From an uncultured Porphyromonadaceae bacterium (GTDB lineage Bacteria; Bacteroidota; Bacteroidia; Bacteroidales; Muribaculaceae), in NCBI GenBank assembly GCA_947175545.1, contig CAMWNI010000002.1, positions 1 through 64,000 of the forward strand: a DNA stretch of 64,000 nucleotides. The letters run 5' to 3'. A model generated the notes under the pieces. The model had not been told where the DNA came from, searched no databases, and was given only the letters and a program-made list of their open reading frames with translations. Position 1 is the first letter of the stretch. Each line of letters starts with the position of its first letter. Shown here piece by piece: positions 39,557 to 49,275 of this stretch. Made by a program: the position numbers and the translations under genes.

Positions 39557-40939
39557 ATGAGAAATCGTTTATTGTCATTTATGCTGGTTGCGGCTACGGT
39601 GGTTCCGCTCGGAGCAGAAACTCTGACCCTGGAGCAATGTCGCGAGCTTGCACGCCAGAATAACAAGGAGCTGCGCATTGCCGGTGCCGAACAACAGGCG
39701 GCTCACTGGACGCGCAAATCAGCGTTTACTAATTACTTGCCAAAAATTTCGGTTGAAGGGGGCTATGCGTTTACTTCCAAGCCGATTTCCCTTCTGAATG
39801 ATGAGCAGAAGTCAACACTGACCCATATCGGCGATATTGCCGCCGGGGCCGCCAACCAGTTGCCGATTCCGCTGGGAGGATTGCTTCAGGAGCCGCTGAA
39901 TGCCGTCGGTCAGAAAGTGGTTGACGCATTCGAGTCTGACACGCGAAACTCGGCCCTGATTGCTGCAACTCTGACTCAGCCAATCTATATGGGCGGGAAA
40001 ATCCGTGCATACAACAAAATTGCCGCATTGGCCGAGGAGGCTGCCGGTCATAAATTGACTCTGGCCGAGCAGGATTTGCTTGTTGAGGTCGACGAGACCT
40101 ACTGGCAGATTGTTTCCCTTGAGTCGAAAAGGGAGCTTGCACAGTCTTATCTGAATGTTGTTTCGGATCTTGAGAGAAATGTGCAGGCGATGATTGCCGA
40201 AGGAGTTGCGACAAAGGCTGACGGTCTTAGCGTCAGCGTCAAGGTCAATCAGGCGAACGTTGCGCTGATTCAGGCAACAAACGGCGTTGCGCTGCTGAAA
40301 ATGCTCCTCTGCCAAATATGCGGCCTTGACGAGAACACTCCAATTGAACTCGTTGACGAGCCGATGGAAGAAATGACGGCTATTGACGGCGAGGTTAACC
40401 GCCCGGAGCTTGCCGCGATGGAGAATCTGGCGGCAATAGGGCGTCAGAAAATTAACCTTGCACGCGCCGAAACTTTGCCGAATGTTGCACTGATGGGAGG
40501 TTACACGATGGTTTATCCGTCACTTTTCAACGGATTTGAAAAGCGTTTCACCGGGCTTTGGAATGTTGGCGTAATGGTTAAGATTCCGCTCGTCACATGG
40601 GGCGACCGCTTCTATAAGGTCAAGGCCGCAAAAGCTCAGAGTTTCGCTGACCAGATGAAGCTGGAATCTACCCGCGAAAAGATTAACCTTCAGATTTCAC
40701 AGAGCCGACAGAAGGTAACCGAGGCAGAACAGAGCCTTGCCGCAAGCAAGAGCGCCGTTGAGGCGGCCGACGAGAATTTACGTTTCGCCACCCTCGGCTT
40801 AAAAGAGGGGGTGATTCCCGTAATTAATGTCAACGAGGCGCAGACTGCATGGTTATCGGCGCGTTCACAACTCATTTCGTCACAAATTGATTTAAAATTA
40901 GCACAATTACATCTTAAAAAGGCCCTTGGGCAATTATAA
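39557..40939 (+). CDS. TolC-family outer membrane channel protein (second)
   Basis: A 460-residue outer-membrane efflux protein with a signal peptide (SFMLVAATVVPLGAETL) and the standard opening LTLEQCRELARQNN. Long amphipathic helices alternate with strands ALIAATLTQPIYMGGK and VGVMVKIPLVTWGDR, the two repeat elements of the family. It heads a four-gene export operon (adaptor after 2 nt, two ABC-2 permeases). It is not closely similar to the TolC-like protein at 20.7-22 kb, so this is a second, distinct pump. Confidence 0.93.
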   Translation: MRNRLLSFMLVAATVVPLGAETLTLEQCRELARQNNKELRIAGAEQQAAHWTRKSAFTNYLPKISVEGGYAFTSKPISLLNDEQKSTLTHIGDIAAGAANQLPIPLGGLLQEPLNAVGQKVVDAFESDTRNSALIAATLTQPIYMGGKIRAYNKIAALAEEAAGHKLTLAEQDLLVEVDETYWQIVSLESKRELAQSYLNVVSDLERNVQAMIAEGVATKADGLSVSVKVNQANVALIQATNGVALLKMLLCQICGLDENTPIELVDEPMEEMTAIDGEVNRPELAAMENLAAIGRQKINLARAETLPNVALMGGYTMVYPSLFNGFEKRFTGLWNVGVMVKIPLVTWGDRFYKVKAAKAQSFADQMKLESTREKINLQISQSRQKVTEAEQSLAASKSAVEAADENLRFATLGLKEGVIPVINVNEAQTAWLSARSQLISSQIDLKLAQLHLKKALGQL

Positions 40940-40941
40940 TT

Positions 40942-41928
40942 ATGAAAAAGAAGAATTTACTTATACTGATTACGGCCGGTTTAGTGATTATCGCCATTGT
41001 GGCCGTCGTGCTGGCCGGCATGCATCTCAATCGTCGTGTGGATGTTATTCAGGGCCAGGTTGAAACTTCGGACTATCGTGTCAGTTCAAAGGTTCCCGGC
41101 CGCGTGTTGCGTTTCTGTGTAAGCGAAGGCGATACGGTCAACGCCGGTGACACTCTCGTCATTCTTGACACACCTGATATTAACGCCAAACTTGCTCAGG
41201 CAGAGGCCGCGCGCGAAGCGGCTATGGCTCTCAGTTCGAAGGCCGACAACGGCGCCCAGACCGAGCAGATTCAGGGTGCATACGAAATGTGGCAGAAGGC
41301 CAAGGCTGGCGTTGAGGTCGCCCAAAAGACTTATGACCGTGTCAACCGTCTGTTCGAGCAGGGAGTCATGGCCGAACAGAAGCGCGACGAAGCTTACGCG
41401 AATCTGCGTGCAATGGAAGCGACGGAGCGTGCCGCCAAGTCGCAGTATGACATGGCCCGCAATGGCGCGAGAGCCGAAGACAAATCGGCCGCGCGCGCTC
41501 AGGTTGCACGTGCGGACGCTGCGATAAGCGAGGTCAGCTCGTACATCTCAGAGACAGTACTGACGGCGTCTGCCGCAGGTGTAGTGACGGAGATTTTTCC
41601 GGCGATAGGCGAGCTTGTCGGCACCGGCGCACCTCTGATGAATGTGGCGCAGCTGAAGGATGCCTGGTTCGTTTTCAATGTCAGGGAAGATATGCTTCCG
41701 GCGCTTGGAGTCGGAACTGCGATTGAAGTGTATGTTCCTGCACTTGACAAGGACGTACCTGCCAAGGTTACACGACTGAAGGAGGTTGGCAGCTATGCTG
41801 TCTGGAAAGCGACTAAAGCACTTGACCAATATGACCTCAAAATGTTTGAGGTTGTTGCGCGCCCTGACTCGGAAAACGCGCTTAACGGCGTGCGTCCAGG
41901 AATGTCGGCTGTCATTAAAGAGAAATGA
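40942..41928 (+). CDS. HlyD-family membrane fusion protein
   Basis: A 328-residue adaptor with an N-terminal anchor (LLILITAGLVIIAIVAVVLA), a lipoyl-like half (RVSSKVPGRVLRFCVSEGD), a helical hairpin of about 100 residues with Ala-rich stretches (AEAAREAAMALSSKAD), and a second lipoyl half (AAGVVTEIFPAIGELV). It resembles the YhiI/YbhG adaptors that work with ABC-2 permeases. It starts 2 nt after the TolC-like gene and overlaps the next permease gene by 4 nt. Confidence 0.93.
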   Translation: MKKKNLLILITAGLVIIAIVAVVLAGMHLNRRVDVIQGQVETSDYRVSSKVPGRVLRFCVSEGDTVNAGDTLVILDTPDINAKLAQAEAAREAAMALSSKADNGAQTEQIQGAYEMWQKAKAGVEVAQKTYDRVNRLFEQGVMAEQKRDEAYANLRAMEATERAAKSQYDMARNGARAEDKSAARAQVARADAAISEVSSYISETVLTASAAGVVTEIFPAIGELVGTGAPLMNVAQLKDAWFVFNVREDMLPALGVGTAIEVYVPALDKDVPAKVTRLKEVGSYAVWKATKALDQYDLKMFEVVARPDSENALNGVRPGMSAVIKEK

Positions 41929-43091
41929 AGCGGCTGCTGAAAATATGGTGGCGTGAGATTCGGCTGTTTTCCAAACGGCCGATGATGTTGACGCTGCTGT
42001 TTGTCGCGCCAATTGTCCTGCTGCTGTTTTTTGTTTCGCTGATGAGCGACGGACTTCCCAAGGATTTGCCGGCCGGTCTCGTTGATGAGGACAATACGCA
42101 GATAACACGCACGATTGTGCGTACGCTTGACGCGATGGAGCAGACGGAAGTCATGAACCATCGCTACGCCTCGGTCAGTGAAGCGCGCGACGCCATGCAG
42201 CGAGGCGAGATTTATGCATTTCTGCATATACCGGCGGGAACAACGGAGAAAGCGCTTGCACAGCGTCAGCCACGCCTGGCGTTCTACACGAACCAGTCAT
42301 ATCTTGTGGCCGGCTCGCTACTCATGCGTGACCTGCGCACGGCCTCAGAACTTGCAGGCATGGCAATTTCTCGGTCAACGTTTCTTGCAAAGGGCATGAC
42401 CGACGATCAGGCGATGGCAGCCATCCGTCCGATTGTCATTGAGGCGCATCCGATAGGGAACAGTGTGTTGGACTATTCTGTGTATCTCAGCAACATAATT
42501 GTACCGGGATGCCTTCTGATTTTCGTACTGCTATTTACGTCCTATACGCTCGGCCTGGAGTGGAAATACGGCAAGCAGCGAAAGCTCTACAATATGGCCG
42601 GACAGTCGACAACAATCGCCGTTATTGGCAAAATTGCACCTCAGACGGTGGTTTTTTCGTTGATGATGTTGCTTTATGACGTGGTTTTCTACCGTTATCT
42701 TGGATTCCCGTGTCATTGTTCGCTGTTGGAGATATGGAGCGTAGGAATTCTGTCAATTCTTGCCGCGCAGGCATTTGCCGTATTCGTTTTTGGTCTATTG
42801 CAAGGCCACATGCGTATGGCAATGAGTATTTGTTCACTCTGGGGCATTGTAAGCATCTCGATTTCCGGATGTTCCTTTCCGGTGATGGCGATGGACCCGA
42901 TACTTCAGGCTGCTTCGTGGCTTTTCCCGTTACGTCATTATTATTTAATTTATGTTGCTGTTGCGCTGCATGACTGGTCAATTATGAGTGTTTGGACGTC
43001 AGTTGTCGCTTTGCTCTGTTTCATGCTGCTGCCCGTTCTCTCAACCCCGATGCTTCGCAACGCGTTCCTTCATGCAGTCTATAAGCCATGA
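41925..43091 (+). CDS. ABC-2-type permease A of the second exporter
   Basis: A 388-residue permease with the YhhJ/YbhR layout: an N-terminal helix (MLTLLFVAPIVLLLFFVSL), a periplasmic domain of about 150 residues that begins DGLPKDLPAGLVDEDN, and five C-terminal helices (VPGCLLIFVLLFTSYTLGL and on). It belongs to the ABC2_membrane_3 type. No nucleotide-binding domain is fused to it and none is encoded in the operon. It overlaps both neighbours by 4 nt. Confidence 0.9.
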   Translation: MKRLLKIWWREIRLFSKRPMMLTLLFVAPIVLLLFFVSLMSDGLPKDLPAGLVDEDNTQITRTIVRTLDAMEQTEVMNHRYASVSEARDAMQRGEIYAFLHIPAGTTEKALAQRQPRLAFYTNQSYLVAGSLLMRDLRTASELAGMAISRSTFLAKGMTDDQAMAAIRPIVIEAHPIGNSVLDYSVYLSNIIVPGCLLIFVLLFTSYTLGLEWKYGKQRKLYNMAGQSTTIAVIGKIAPQTVVFSLMMLLYDVVFYRYLGFPCHCSLLEIWSVGILSILAAQAFAVFVFGLLQGHMRMAMSICSLWGIVSISISGCSFPVMAMDPILQAASWLFPLRHYYLIYVAVALHDWSIMSVWTSVVALLCFMLLPVLSTPMLRNAFLHAVYKP

Positions 43092-44278
43092 GATTCCTTT
43101 CAGATATATATAAGGTATGGAGCTTCGAGTTCCGCAATATTTTGCGTGACTCCGGTGTAATTCTGTTTGCTCTGATCGTTCCGCTGGCGTATCCGCTTCT
43201 TTATGCGTTTATCTATAACAATGAGACGATTCGAGAAGTGCCGGTGGCTGTCGTTGACGAGGCTGATTCGCAATTGAGCCGTAGATTCGTCAGAATGCTT
43301 GACGCGACAGCCGACGTTAAGGTCGCGGCACGCGCTCTCTCAATGGAGGAGGCTGAGGAGCTGAACCGTACAGGCATGACCTATGGAACAATACGTATTC
43401 CGGCTGAGTTTGACAAGCAGCTTGCCCGAGGTGAACAGACAACCATCGGAGTATACGCCGATATGGCAGGTATGCTTTATTATAAGGCGCTGATGCTGTC
43501 ATCGACAAACGTGTCGCTTGAGCTGAATAAGGAGATTAAGGCCGAACGTTTCTATACGGGTGCGACTGACCGCCAACTGGAGATTGCAGCGCAGCCGGTT
43601 GAATATTTCGACGTAGCGCTGTTTAATCCCAAGGGAGGCTTTGCGGCTTTTCTACTGCCCGCAGTGCTGATGCTGATACTGCAACAGACGCTTATGCTCT
43701 CTATTGGCATGACTGGCGGTGAAACGCGTGAGCGATATGCGGGGCGGGTATTGCCTCCGCGGCCTGAGTTTGACAACACACTGGCCGTTCTGCTCGGAAA
43801 AACGCTGATCTATTTCCCGCTATACATGATTGAGGCACTCTATATGTTCTATTTTGTGTCAGACCTGTTCACGTTGCCTATGCTCGGCAGTGTCGTTGAT
43901 TATGTATTGTTCATGATTCCTTACATCCTGTCGTGTATTTTCATGGCGATTACGTTCTCGTCGTTTATTTTCCGTCGCGAGGACTGCATTATGCTCTATG
44001 TATTCATGTCGCTTCCGTTGCTGTTCATCTCAGGCATTTCGTGGCCCGGAACCGCAGTGCCGGAATTCTGGAAGGTTGTCAGCTGGATTTTCCCTTCGAC
44101 CTTCGCCTTGAACGGATATGTAAGAATTCATTCGATGGGGGCGACCTTGAGCCAGGTCGAACCGGAATTTATTGGACTATGGGTGCAGACAATCGTTTAT
44201 ATGGTGTTTGCCGCTATCTTTTACCATAAGGTTGCAAGAAAAGCAGAATCAGAACGCCTCGCAACAGAAGATAAGTAA
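43088..44278 (+). CDS. ABC-2-type permease B of the second exporter
   Basis: A 396-residue paralogue of permease A: N-terminal helix VILFALIVPLAYPLLYAFIY, a periplasmic domain opening VPVAVVDEADSQLSRRFV, and C-terminal helices ending VYMVFAAIFYHKVARK. The two would pair as a heterodimer. It is the last gene of the operon, and its 3' end overlaps the 3' end of the MATE gene on the other strand by 65 nt, covering about 20 codons of each. Confidence 0.9.
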   Translation: MRFLSDIYKVWSFEFRNILRDSGVILFALIVPLAYPLLYAFIYNNETIREVPVAVVDEADSQLSRRFVRMLDATADVKVAARALSMEEAEELNRTGMTYGTIRIPAEFDKQLARGEQTTIGVYADMAGMLYYKALMLSSTNVSLELNKEIKAERFYTGATDRQLEIAAQPVEYFDVALFNPKGGFAAFLLPAVLMLILQQTLMLSIGMTGGETRERYAGRVLPPRPEFDNTLAVLLGKTLIYFPLYMIEALYMFYFVSDLFTLPMLGSVVDYVLFMIPYILSCIFMAITFSSFIFRREDCIMLYVFMSLPLLFISGISWPGTAVPEFWKVVSWIFPSTFALNGYVRIHSMGATLSQVEPEFIGLWVQTIVYMVFAAIFYHKVARKAESERLATEDK

Positions 44279-45521
44279 GAAAAGCAATCCAGAGGGCATG
44301 ATTGTCCAGTCGCGGGCTGAGCCAAAACCAGAGGATGAAGAAAGCTGCGGTTGCAACCGCCATCGAGCTTAACATCAGTCTGGTGCGGGTCAGCCCGATT
44401 ACTATTCCGTCGGCCGTGAATGCCATGAAGCCGGCAAGGGGAATGGCGGCGGCCCAAAGACGGAAAGGCTCGGATGCGTTGATGATAGATACATCGTCTG
44501 TCAGCAGTCGCAAAAAAGCCGTGCCACCGATGGCGTAGATCGCAGTGAAGATAATGGCCGTGGCTAAGCCCCATTGCAGCAGTCGGCGGATGCAGGAACG
44601 GAGGGCGTCAACGCGGCCCGCTCCATAAAGTTTTCCGCAAAGGGCCTCGGCAGCGAAGGCAAAACCATCCATTATGTAGCTGAAGAGAATAAAAAACTGG
44701 AGGAGCATGGAATTGACGGCAAGAATACTTGCTCCAAAGGCGGAGCCGCTGCGTGTGAACCAGACACTGACCGCAATCAGGCAGAGTGTGCGTAGGAAAA
44801 TATCAGAATTAACGGAGAAAAATCGCTTAAGTTCGTTCGGATTCATGGCGTCGCGCAACGCCATTGGTCGCGGACGCGCAAGAATTATGGCGCAAATAGC
44901 TCCAACCCATTGTGCAATCAGAGTCCCGAGAGCAACTCCCTCGATTTTCATTCCGCAGATGTAGACCAAAATCAGAGATGATGCAATGTTGGTGACGTTG
45001 ATTATGAGCGAAATCCACATTGGAGTGCGCGTGTTCTGACAACCGACAAACCACCCCGTCAACGCATACTGCGCGAGGACCGCCGGAGCGCCGTAAATGA
45101 GTATATTGAAGTAGGTTGAGGCAAGGATGCGCGTTTCGCCGTCTGTGGCCATAAAGTCAAGAGCCAGTGCGCCCAAGGGTCTATGGAAAGCCATTAGAAT
45201 GACAGAGGCCGTCAGTCCGATAAATATGGACCGAAGCAGAGTCAGCATGCGTTCATTGTCGTTGCCGGCTCCGACGGCCTGAGCCGTCAGGCCCGACGTT
45301 CCGAATCGCAAAAAGGAGAAAAGCCAGTAGAGCATTGAAAACAAGGTGCCTCCGACGGCAACGGCACCCACAAAAGAGGGGCTGCCCAGATGACCGACAA
45401 TAGCAATGTCGATCAAACTGAGCAGCGGAGTGGTGATATTTGCAACAATCGCCGGAACAGCGAGCGCAATAATACGTCGGTTAAGCAAGTTTTTTGTCAC
45501 GGCAGCTTGCCCACCATACAT
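44214..45521 (-). CDS. MATE family efflux transporter
   Basis: A 435-residue, 12-helix transporter of the DinF-like MATE branch, opening with RRIIALAVPAIVANITTPLLS and containing VGHLGSPSFVGAVAVGG. It would export cationic or other compounds in exchange for Na+ or H+. The ATG at 45521 lies inside the end of the OPT gene (41-nt overlap); a GTG at 45500 gives a more usual N-terminus with a 20-nt overlap, and either may be used. The 3' end overlaps permease B by 65 nt. Confidence 0.92.
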   Translation of the reverse strand: MYGGQAAVTKNLLNRRIIALAVPAIVANITTPLLSLIDIAIVGHLGSPSFVGAVAVGGTLFSMLYWLFSFLRFGTSGLTAQAVGAGNDNERMLTLLRSIFIGLTASVILMAFHRPLGALALDFMATDGETRILASTYFNILIYGAPAVLAQYALTGWFVGCQNTRTPMWISLIINVTNIASSLILVYICGMKIEGVALGTLIAQWVGAICAIILARPRPMALRDAMNPNELKRFFSVNSDIFLRTLCLIAVSVWFTRSGSAFGASILAVNSMLLQFFILFSYIMDGFAFAAEALCGKLYGAGRVDALRSCIRRLLQWGLATAIIFTAIYAIGGTAFLRLLTDDVSIINASEPFRLWAAAIPLAGFMAFTADGIVIGLTRTRLMLSSMAVATAAFFILWFWLSPRLDNHALWIAFLTYLLLRGVLILLFLQPYGKR

Positions 45522-47457
45522 AACAAATCAGAGCGGCGTAGGCCACAAGACCCAAAATCTGTGAAGTACCCTCCGAGAGCGGATTGACGTACTCATAGCC
45601 GCAGAACTTAGTCAAGGCGGCAAAGACGCCGAACAGAGCGCCACCGGCAATCAGTCCGGATGAAATCAGAGTGCCACGATCGCGACGGGCATCGCAGACG
45701 GCCTTGTCCTTTGAACTGTGTTCAACAAACCATGCAACGGCACCGCCAACAAGCATCGGAGTGTTGAGGCTGAGGGGAATGAACATGCCGAGGCAGAATG
45801 CAAGCGCAGGTACCCCAAGCCAGTTAAGCAACAAAGCGAGAACCGCACCGCAGAAGTAGTAAATCCAGGGAGTTTCGCCTCCCATCATCAGAGGCTCGAT
45901 AACCTTCGCCATTGCGTTGGCCTGAGGGGCGACAAGCGGATTGGGATGTTCGGGGGTGACATAGAATCCATAGACGTTATTGAGCAGCAGGATTACGCCG
46001 CCAACAGTTGCCGCACTGACAAGAGTGCCGAGGAATTTCCAAGATTCCTGCTTACGGGGAGTAGAGCCTACCCAGTAACCTATTTTCAGGTCAGTGACGA
46101 ATCCGCCGGCCATTGAGAGTGCGGTGCAGACAACTCCGCCGATGACCATTGCGGCCACAATGCCGTTGGTGCCGTTCAGACCGATGCCGACGAAGATTGC
46201 GGAGGCAATAATCAGCGTCATGAGCGTCATTCCGCTGACAGGATTGGATCCTACGATTGCGATTGCATTAGCGGCAACAGTGGTGAACAGAAAAGCGATG
46301 ACAGTGACAACAAGCCATGCAACTGCGGCCTGCCAGAGAGTGCCGATTACGCCAAGCCAAAAGAAGAGGAACACAACGGCGAGAGCAAGAACCATGTATG
46401 CGACAATGGCCTTCATGCTGAGGTCTGTCTGCCAGCGAACCGGCTTCTGACCTTCGGACGCTCCGCCTTTGAATTCACGAGCGGCAAGGCCAACAGCCTG
46501 CATTATGATGGGCCACGACTTGATGATGCCGATAATGCCGGCCATCGCGATGCCGCCGATGCCGATCAGACGGGCATGGTCGCTGAAAATCTGCTGAGGC
46601 GACATTGCCGCCATCTCACCTGCATTGCCCATCAAAGGAATAAGAATCCACCAGACAAAGAGCGATCCTGCAAAGATAACAAAGGCATACTTCAGTCCAA
46701 CAATATAGCCCAGTCCGAGCAAAGCCGCGCCTGTGTTGCAGCTCATGACAACCTTGAACTTATCGGCAATAGACTGCCCCCAGCCGGCGGCAGTTGTAGT
46801 TACGGTTTCCGCCCACCAGCCGAAAGTGGCAACGATGTAGTCATAGACACCGCCAATCAGTGAAGCGATAATCAGCGTCTTGGCCTGCGAGCCGGAACCC
46901 TTGGCCTGGGCGCTTACAAGCACCTGAGTGGTTGCTGTCGCTTCGGGGAAAGGATATTTTCCGTGCATATCCTTTACGAAGTACTTTCGGAAAGGAATGA
47001 AGAAGAGGATTCCAAGAATACCGCCAAGAAGAGACGACATAAAAATCTGGAGGAAGTTGACGGTGATTTCGGGATAGGTACCCTGGAGGATGTAGAGTGC
47101 AGGGAGAGTGAAGATTGCACCGGCTACGATGACACCGGAGCAGGCTCCGATTGACTGGATTATTACATTCTGGCCAAGCGGATTGTCTTTTTTAAGAGCC
47201 TGGCTGAGTCCGACGGCAATGATTGCGATTGGGATGGCTGCCTCAAAAACCTGTCCGACACGCAGACCAAGATAGGCTGCCGCAGCAGAGAAGATGATTG
47301 CCAACAACAAGCCCATACCGACAGAATAGGGGGTAACCTCTTTGGTTTCATGGGCGGGATGGAGAATCGGGCGATACTCCTCGTCGGCGCCGAGTTCGCG
47401 GAACGCGTTCTCCGGCAGAGCCTGAAGGTCTGTCTCCTTGATTTCGTTTTCGTTCAT
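45481..47457 (-). CDS. OPT family oligopeptide transporter
   Basis: A 658-residue transporter with about 15 hydrophobic helices. It opens MNENEIKETDLQALPENAF, then EVTPYSVGMGLLLAIIFSA and the OPT elements GQNVIIQSIGACSGVIVAG, FRKYFVKDMHGKYPFPEAT and PVSGMTLMTLIIASA. OPT proteins import small peptides or metal chelates by proton coupling. Together with the POT gene upstream and the secreted peptidases (DPP III, M28) this suggests growth on peptides. It is followed by the overlapping MATE gene. Confidence 0.93.
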   Translation of the reverse strand: MNENEIKETDLQALPENAFRELGADEEYRPILHPAHETKEVTPYSVGMGLLLAIIFSAAAAYLGLRVGQVFEAAIPIAIIAVGLSQALKKDNPLGQNVIIQSIGACSGVIVAGAIFTLPALYILQGTYPEITVNFLQIFMSSLLGGILGILFFIPFRKYFVKDMHGKYPFPEATATTQVLVSAQAKGSGSQAKTLIIASLIGGVYDYIVATFGWWAETVTTTAAGWGQSIADKFKVVMSCNTGAALLGLGYIVGLKYAFVIFAGSLFVWWILIPLMGNAGEMAAMSPQQIFSDHARLIGIGGIAMAGIIGIIKSWPIIMQAVGLAAREFKGGASEGQKPVRWQTDLSMKAIVAYMVLALAVVFLFFWLGVIGTLWQAAVAWLVVTVIAFLFTTVAANAIAIVGSNPVSGMTLMTLIIASAIFVGIGLNGTNGIVAAMVIGGVVCTALSMAGGFVTDLKIGYWVGSTPRKQESWKFLGTLVSAATVGGVILLLNNVYGFYVTPEHPNPLVAPQANAMAKVIEPLMMGGETPWIYYFCGAVLALLLNWLGVPALAFCLGMFIPLSLNTPMLVGGAVAWFVEHSSKDKAVCDARRDRGTLISSGLIAGGALFGVFAALTKFCGYEYVNPLSEGTSQILGLVAYAALICYVWWASCRDKKLA

Positions 47458-47483
47458 AAAATCATTGAATAAAGAATGAAAAG

Positions 47484-47533
47484 TGAAGAATTAAAAATGA
47501 AACGGAGTTAACATTTGCATTTTTAATTCTTCA
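47484..47533. repeat. A/T-rich inverted repeat between POT and OPT genes
   Basis: TGAAGAATTAAAAATG and CATTTTTAATTCTTCA form a 16-bp perfect stem around an 18-nt loop. It lies after the POT stop and before the OPT start on the minus strand, and could terminate POT, attenuate OPT, or be a small repeat element. No third copy was noticed in the window. Confidence 0.5.
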
Positions 47534-47550
47534 ATCTCTTAGTATTTGAC

Positions 47551-49242
47551 TTAAACAGCAGGGTCGGCAAGGGTTTCTTCCGGCTCGGGCTGAGGAACAT
47601 CAGAAGTCGCAGCTTCGAGTTTCTTCATGATGGAGAAGATGAAGCCTGCGGAAATCAGACAGATAACAACGAGAATGCCCCAGAGAGTCCAGACGGGAAT
47701 CTTGCCCCAAAGGAGCATAGGGATTGAAACGAGGTAGTTGCCTACAGCGGTTGCAGCAAACCAACCACCCATCATTGAACCTTTTAGTTTCGGAGGAGCG
47801 ACTTTGCTGACGAAAGAAATGCCCATAGGCGAAAGTAAAAGCTCGGCGAAGGTCAGCAACAGGTAGGTGCCGATAAGCCAATTGGGCGAAACAGCCGACT
47901 GAGTGCCAACAATTGCGAGCGAGCCAATAAGCATTACTCCGTAGGCAACGGCGGCCATCAGCATGCCATAGCCAATCTTACGTGGCGCCGAGGGTTCTTT
48001 CCCGCGGTTGGCAAGCCAGCCGAAGAAAGCGAGCGAGAAGGGCGTCAGAGCAACGACATAAAATGGGTTAAACTGCTGATAAATCTGCGGCTGAAGGCCG
48101 GTTACAGGGTCAGGAGTAATCTGATAGAAATAGTAGATACCACACGCGGCTGCAATGAGAACAAGAGAGGAAATCAACTTAGCAACAGTGGTTTCGCTCT
48201 GGAATATAGAGAATCCGGCGTAAACGCCAACCGCTACGGTCAGCAGCGCCCATACGTTAAAGCCAATGCGCGTCCAGCCGGCTGCGTCAGAGGCAGTGCA
48301 GCTCTTTGCAAATTCAGTCAGAGTGGCGCCGTTCTGATGGAACACCATCCAGAAGAAGATAACAACGGCAAAAACGAGCAGAAGAGCAACTACGCGCTGT
48401 TTGGTCTGAGCCGGAGTCAGCTCCGGACCTGCGGTTTCTGCAGATTTGGTTGCGGGATTTTTCTTGTCGGTAAGAATATGAGCATAAGTTCTGCGACCAA
48501 GGAAGTAAATCAGGAAACTGACAACCAGCGAAGCGCATGCGATTGCGAACGCATAGCTGTAGCCGGTTGAGAGGGTAGTGATATATTCGTTGGCCCATGC
48601 AATGACATCAGAGCCGACGGTCATGCCATTGTCCGACGCAACCTGAATCAGTTCAGCGCCGTTTTCAGCTCCATCAAGATACTGGTTGCAGAGCGCGGGA
48701 AGTGCGGAAACGTAAACGAATCCTTTTGCGTTAAGTGCGATATTACACATTGCAGTTGCTGCCATGGGTGCGAACATCGAACCAATGTTGATTGCCATAT
48801 AGAAGAGCGAGAACGCAGCGTCGCGCTGACCGCTATATTTAGCGTTGTTGTAAAGGTCTCCGACCATTACCTGAAGGTTGCCCTTGAAGAGTCCGGTGCC
48901 GGCCGCGATAAGAACCAATGAGGCACAAAGGATTACGAGAGAGGAAGTGGAGCGGATTTCAGTCGGAATCGCCATGATGGCATAGCCGGCAAACATAACG
49001 CAAATACCGGTTACGACGCACTTTGAGAAGCTCCATTTGTCAGCAACCCATCCGCCAACGAGGGGCATGAAATACACAAGGGCAAGGAAGCCCGCATAAA
49101 TCTGGCCCGAAACCGCGGAGTCAAGCCCGAACTTTGCCTGCAGGAAGAGCAGGAAAATGGCAAGCATGGTGTAATAACCAAAACGTTCGCCGGTGTTGGC
49201 TAACGAAAGGATATACAAACCTGCCGGTTGATTCTTAAACAT
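47551..49242 (-). CDS. POT/PTR family peptide MFS transporter
   Basis: A 563-residue proton-coupled oligopeptide transporter. The N-terminus contains LANTGERFGYYTMLAIFLLF with the ExxERFxYY-type motif, then VGGWVADKWSFSKCVVTG (MFS loop 2-3) and AAGTGLFKGNLQVMVGDLY. A C-terminal pair of helices beyond the usual 12 is likely, as for bacterial POT members. It imports di- and tripeptides. It heads a run POT-OPT-MATE on the minus strand; no consensus promoter is visible upstream. Confidence 0.95.
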   Translation of the reverse strand: MFKNQPAGLYILSLANTGERFGYYTMLAIFLLFLQAKFGLDSAVSGQIYAGFLALVYFMPLVGGWVADKWSFSKCVVTGICVMFAGYAIMAIPTEIRSTSSLVILCASLVLIAAGTGLFKGNLQVMVGDLYNNAKYSGQRDAAFSLFYMAINIGSMFAPMAATAMCNIALNAKGFVYVSALPALCNQYLDGAENGAELIQVASDNGMTVGSDVIAWANEYITTLSTGYSYAFAIACASLVVSFLIYFLGRRTYAHILTDKKNPATKSAETAGPELTPAQTKQRVVALLLVFAVVIFFWMVFHQNGATLTEFAKSCTASDAAGWTRIGFNVWALLTVAVGVYAGFSIFQSETTVAKLISSLVLIAAACGIYYFYQITPDPVTGLQPQIYQQFNPFYVVALTPFSLAFFGWLANRGKEPSAPRKIGYGMLMAAVAYGVMLIGSLAIVGTQSAVSPNWLIGTYLLLTFAELLLSPMGISFVSKVAPPKLKGSMMGGWFAATAVGNYLVSIPMLLWGKIPVWTLWGILVVICLISAGFIFSIMKKLEAATSDVPQPEPEETLADPAV

Positions 49243-49275
49243 GATTAATTGATTGGTTGTTTATGTAGTTATTAA

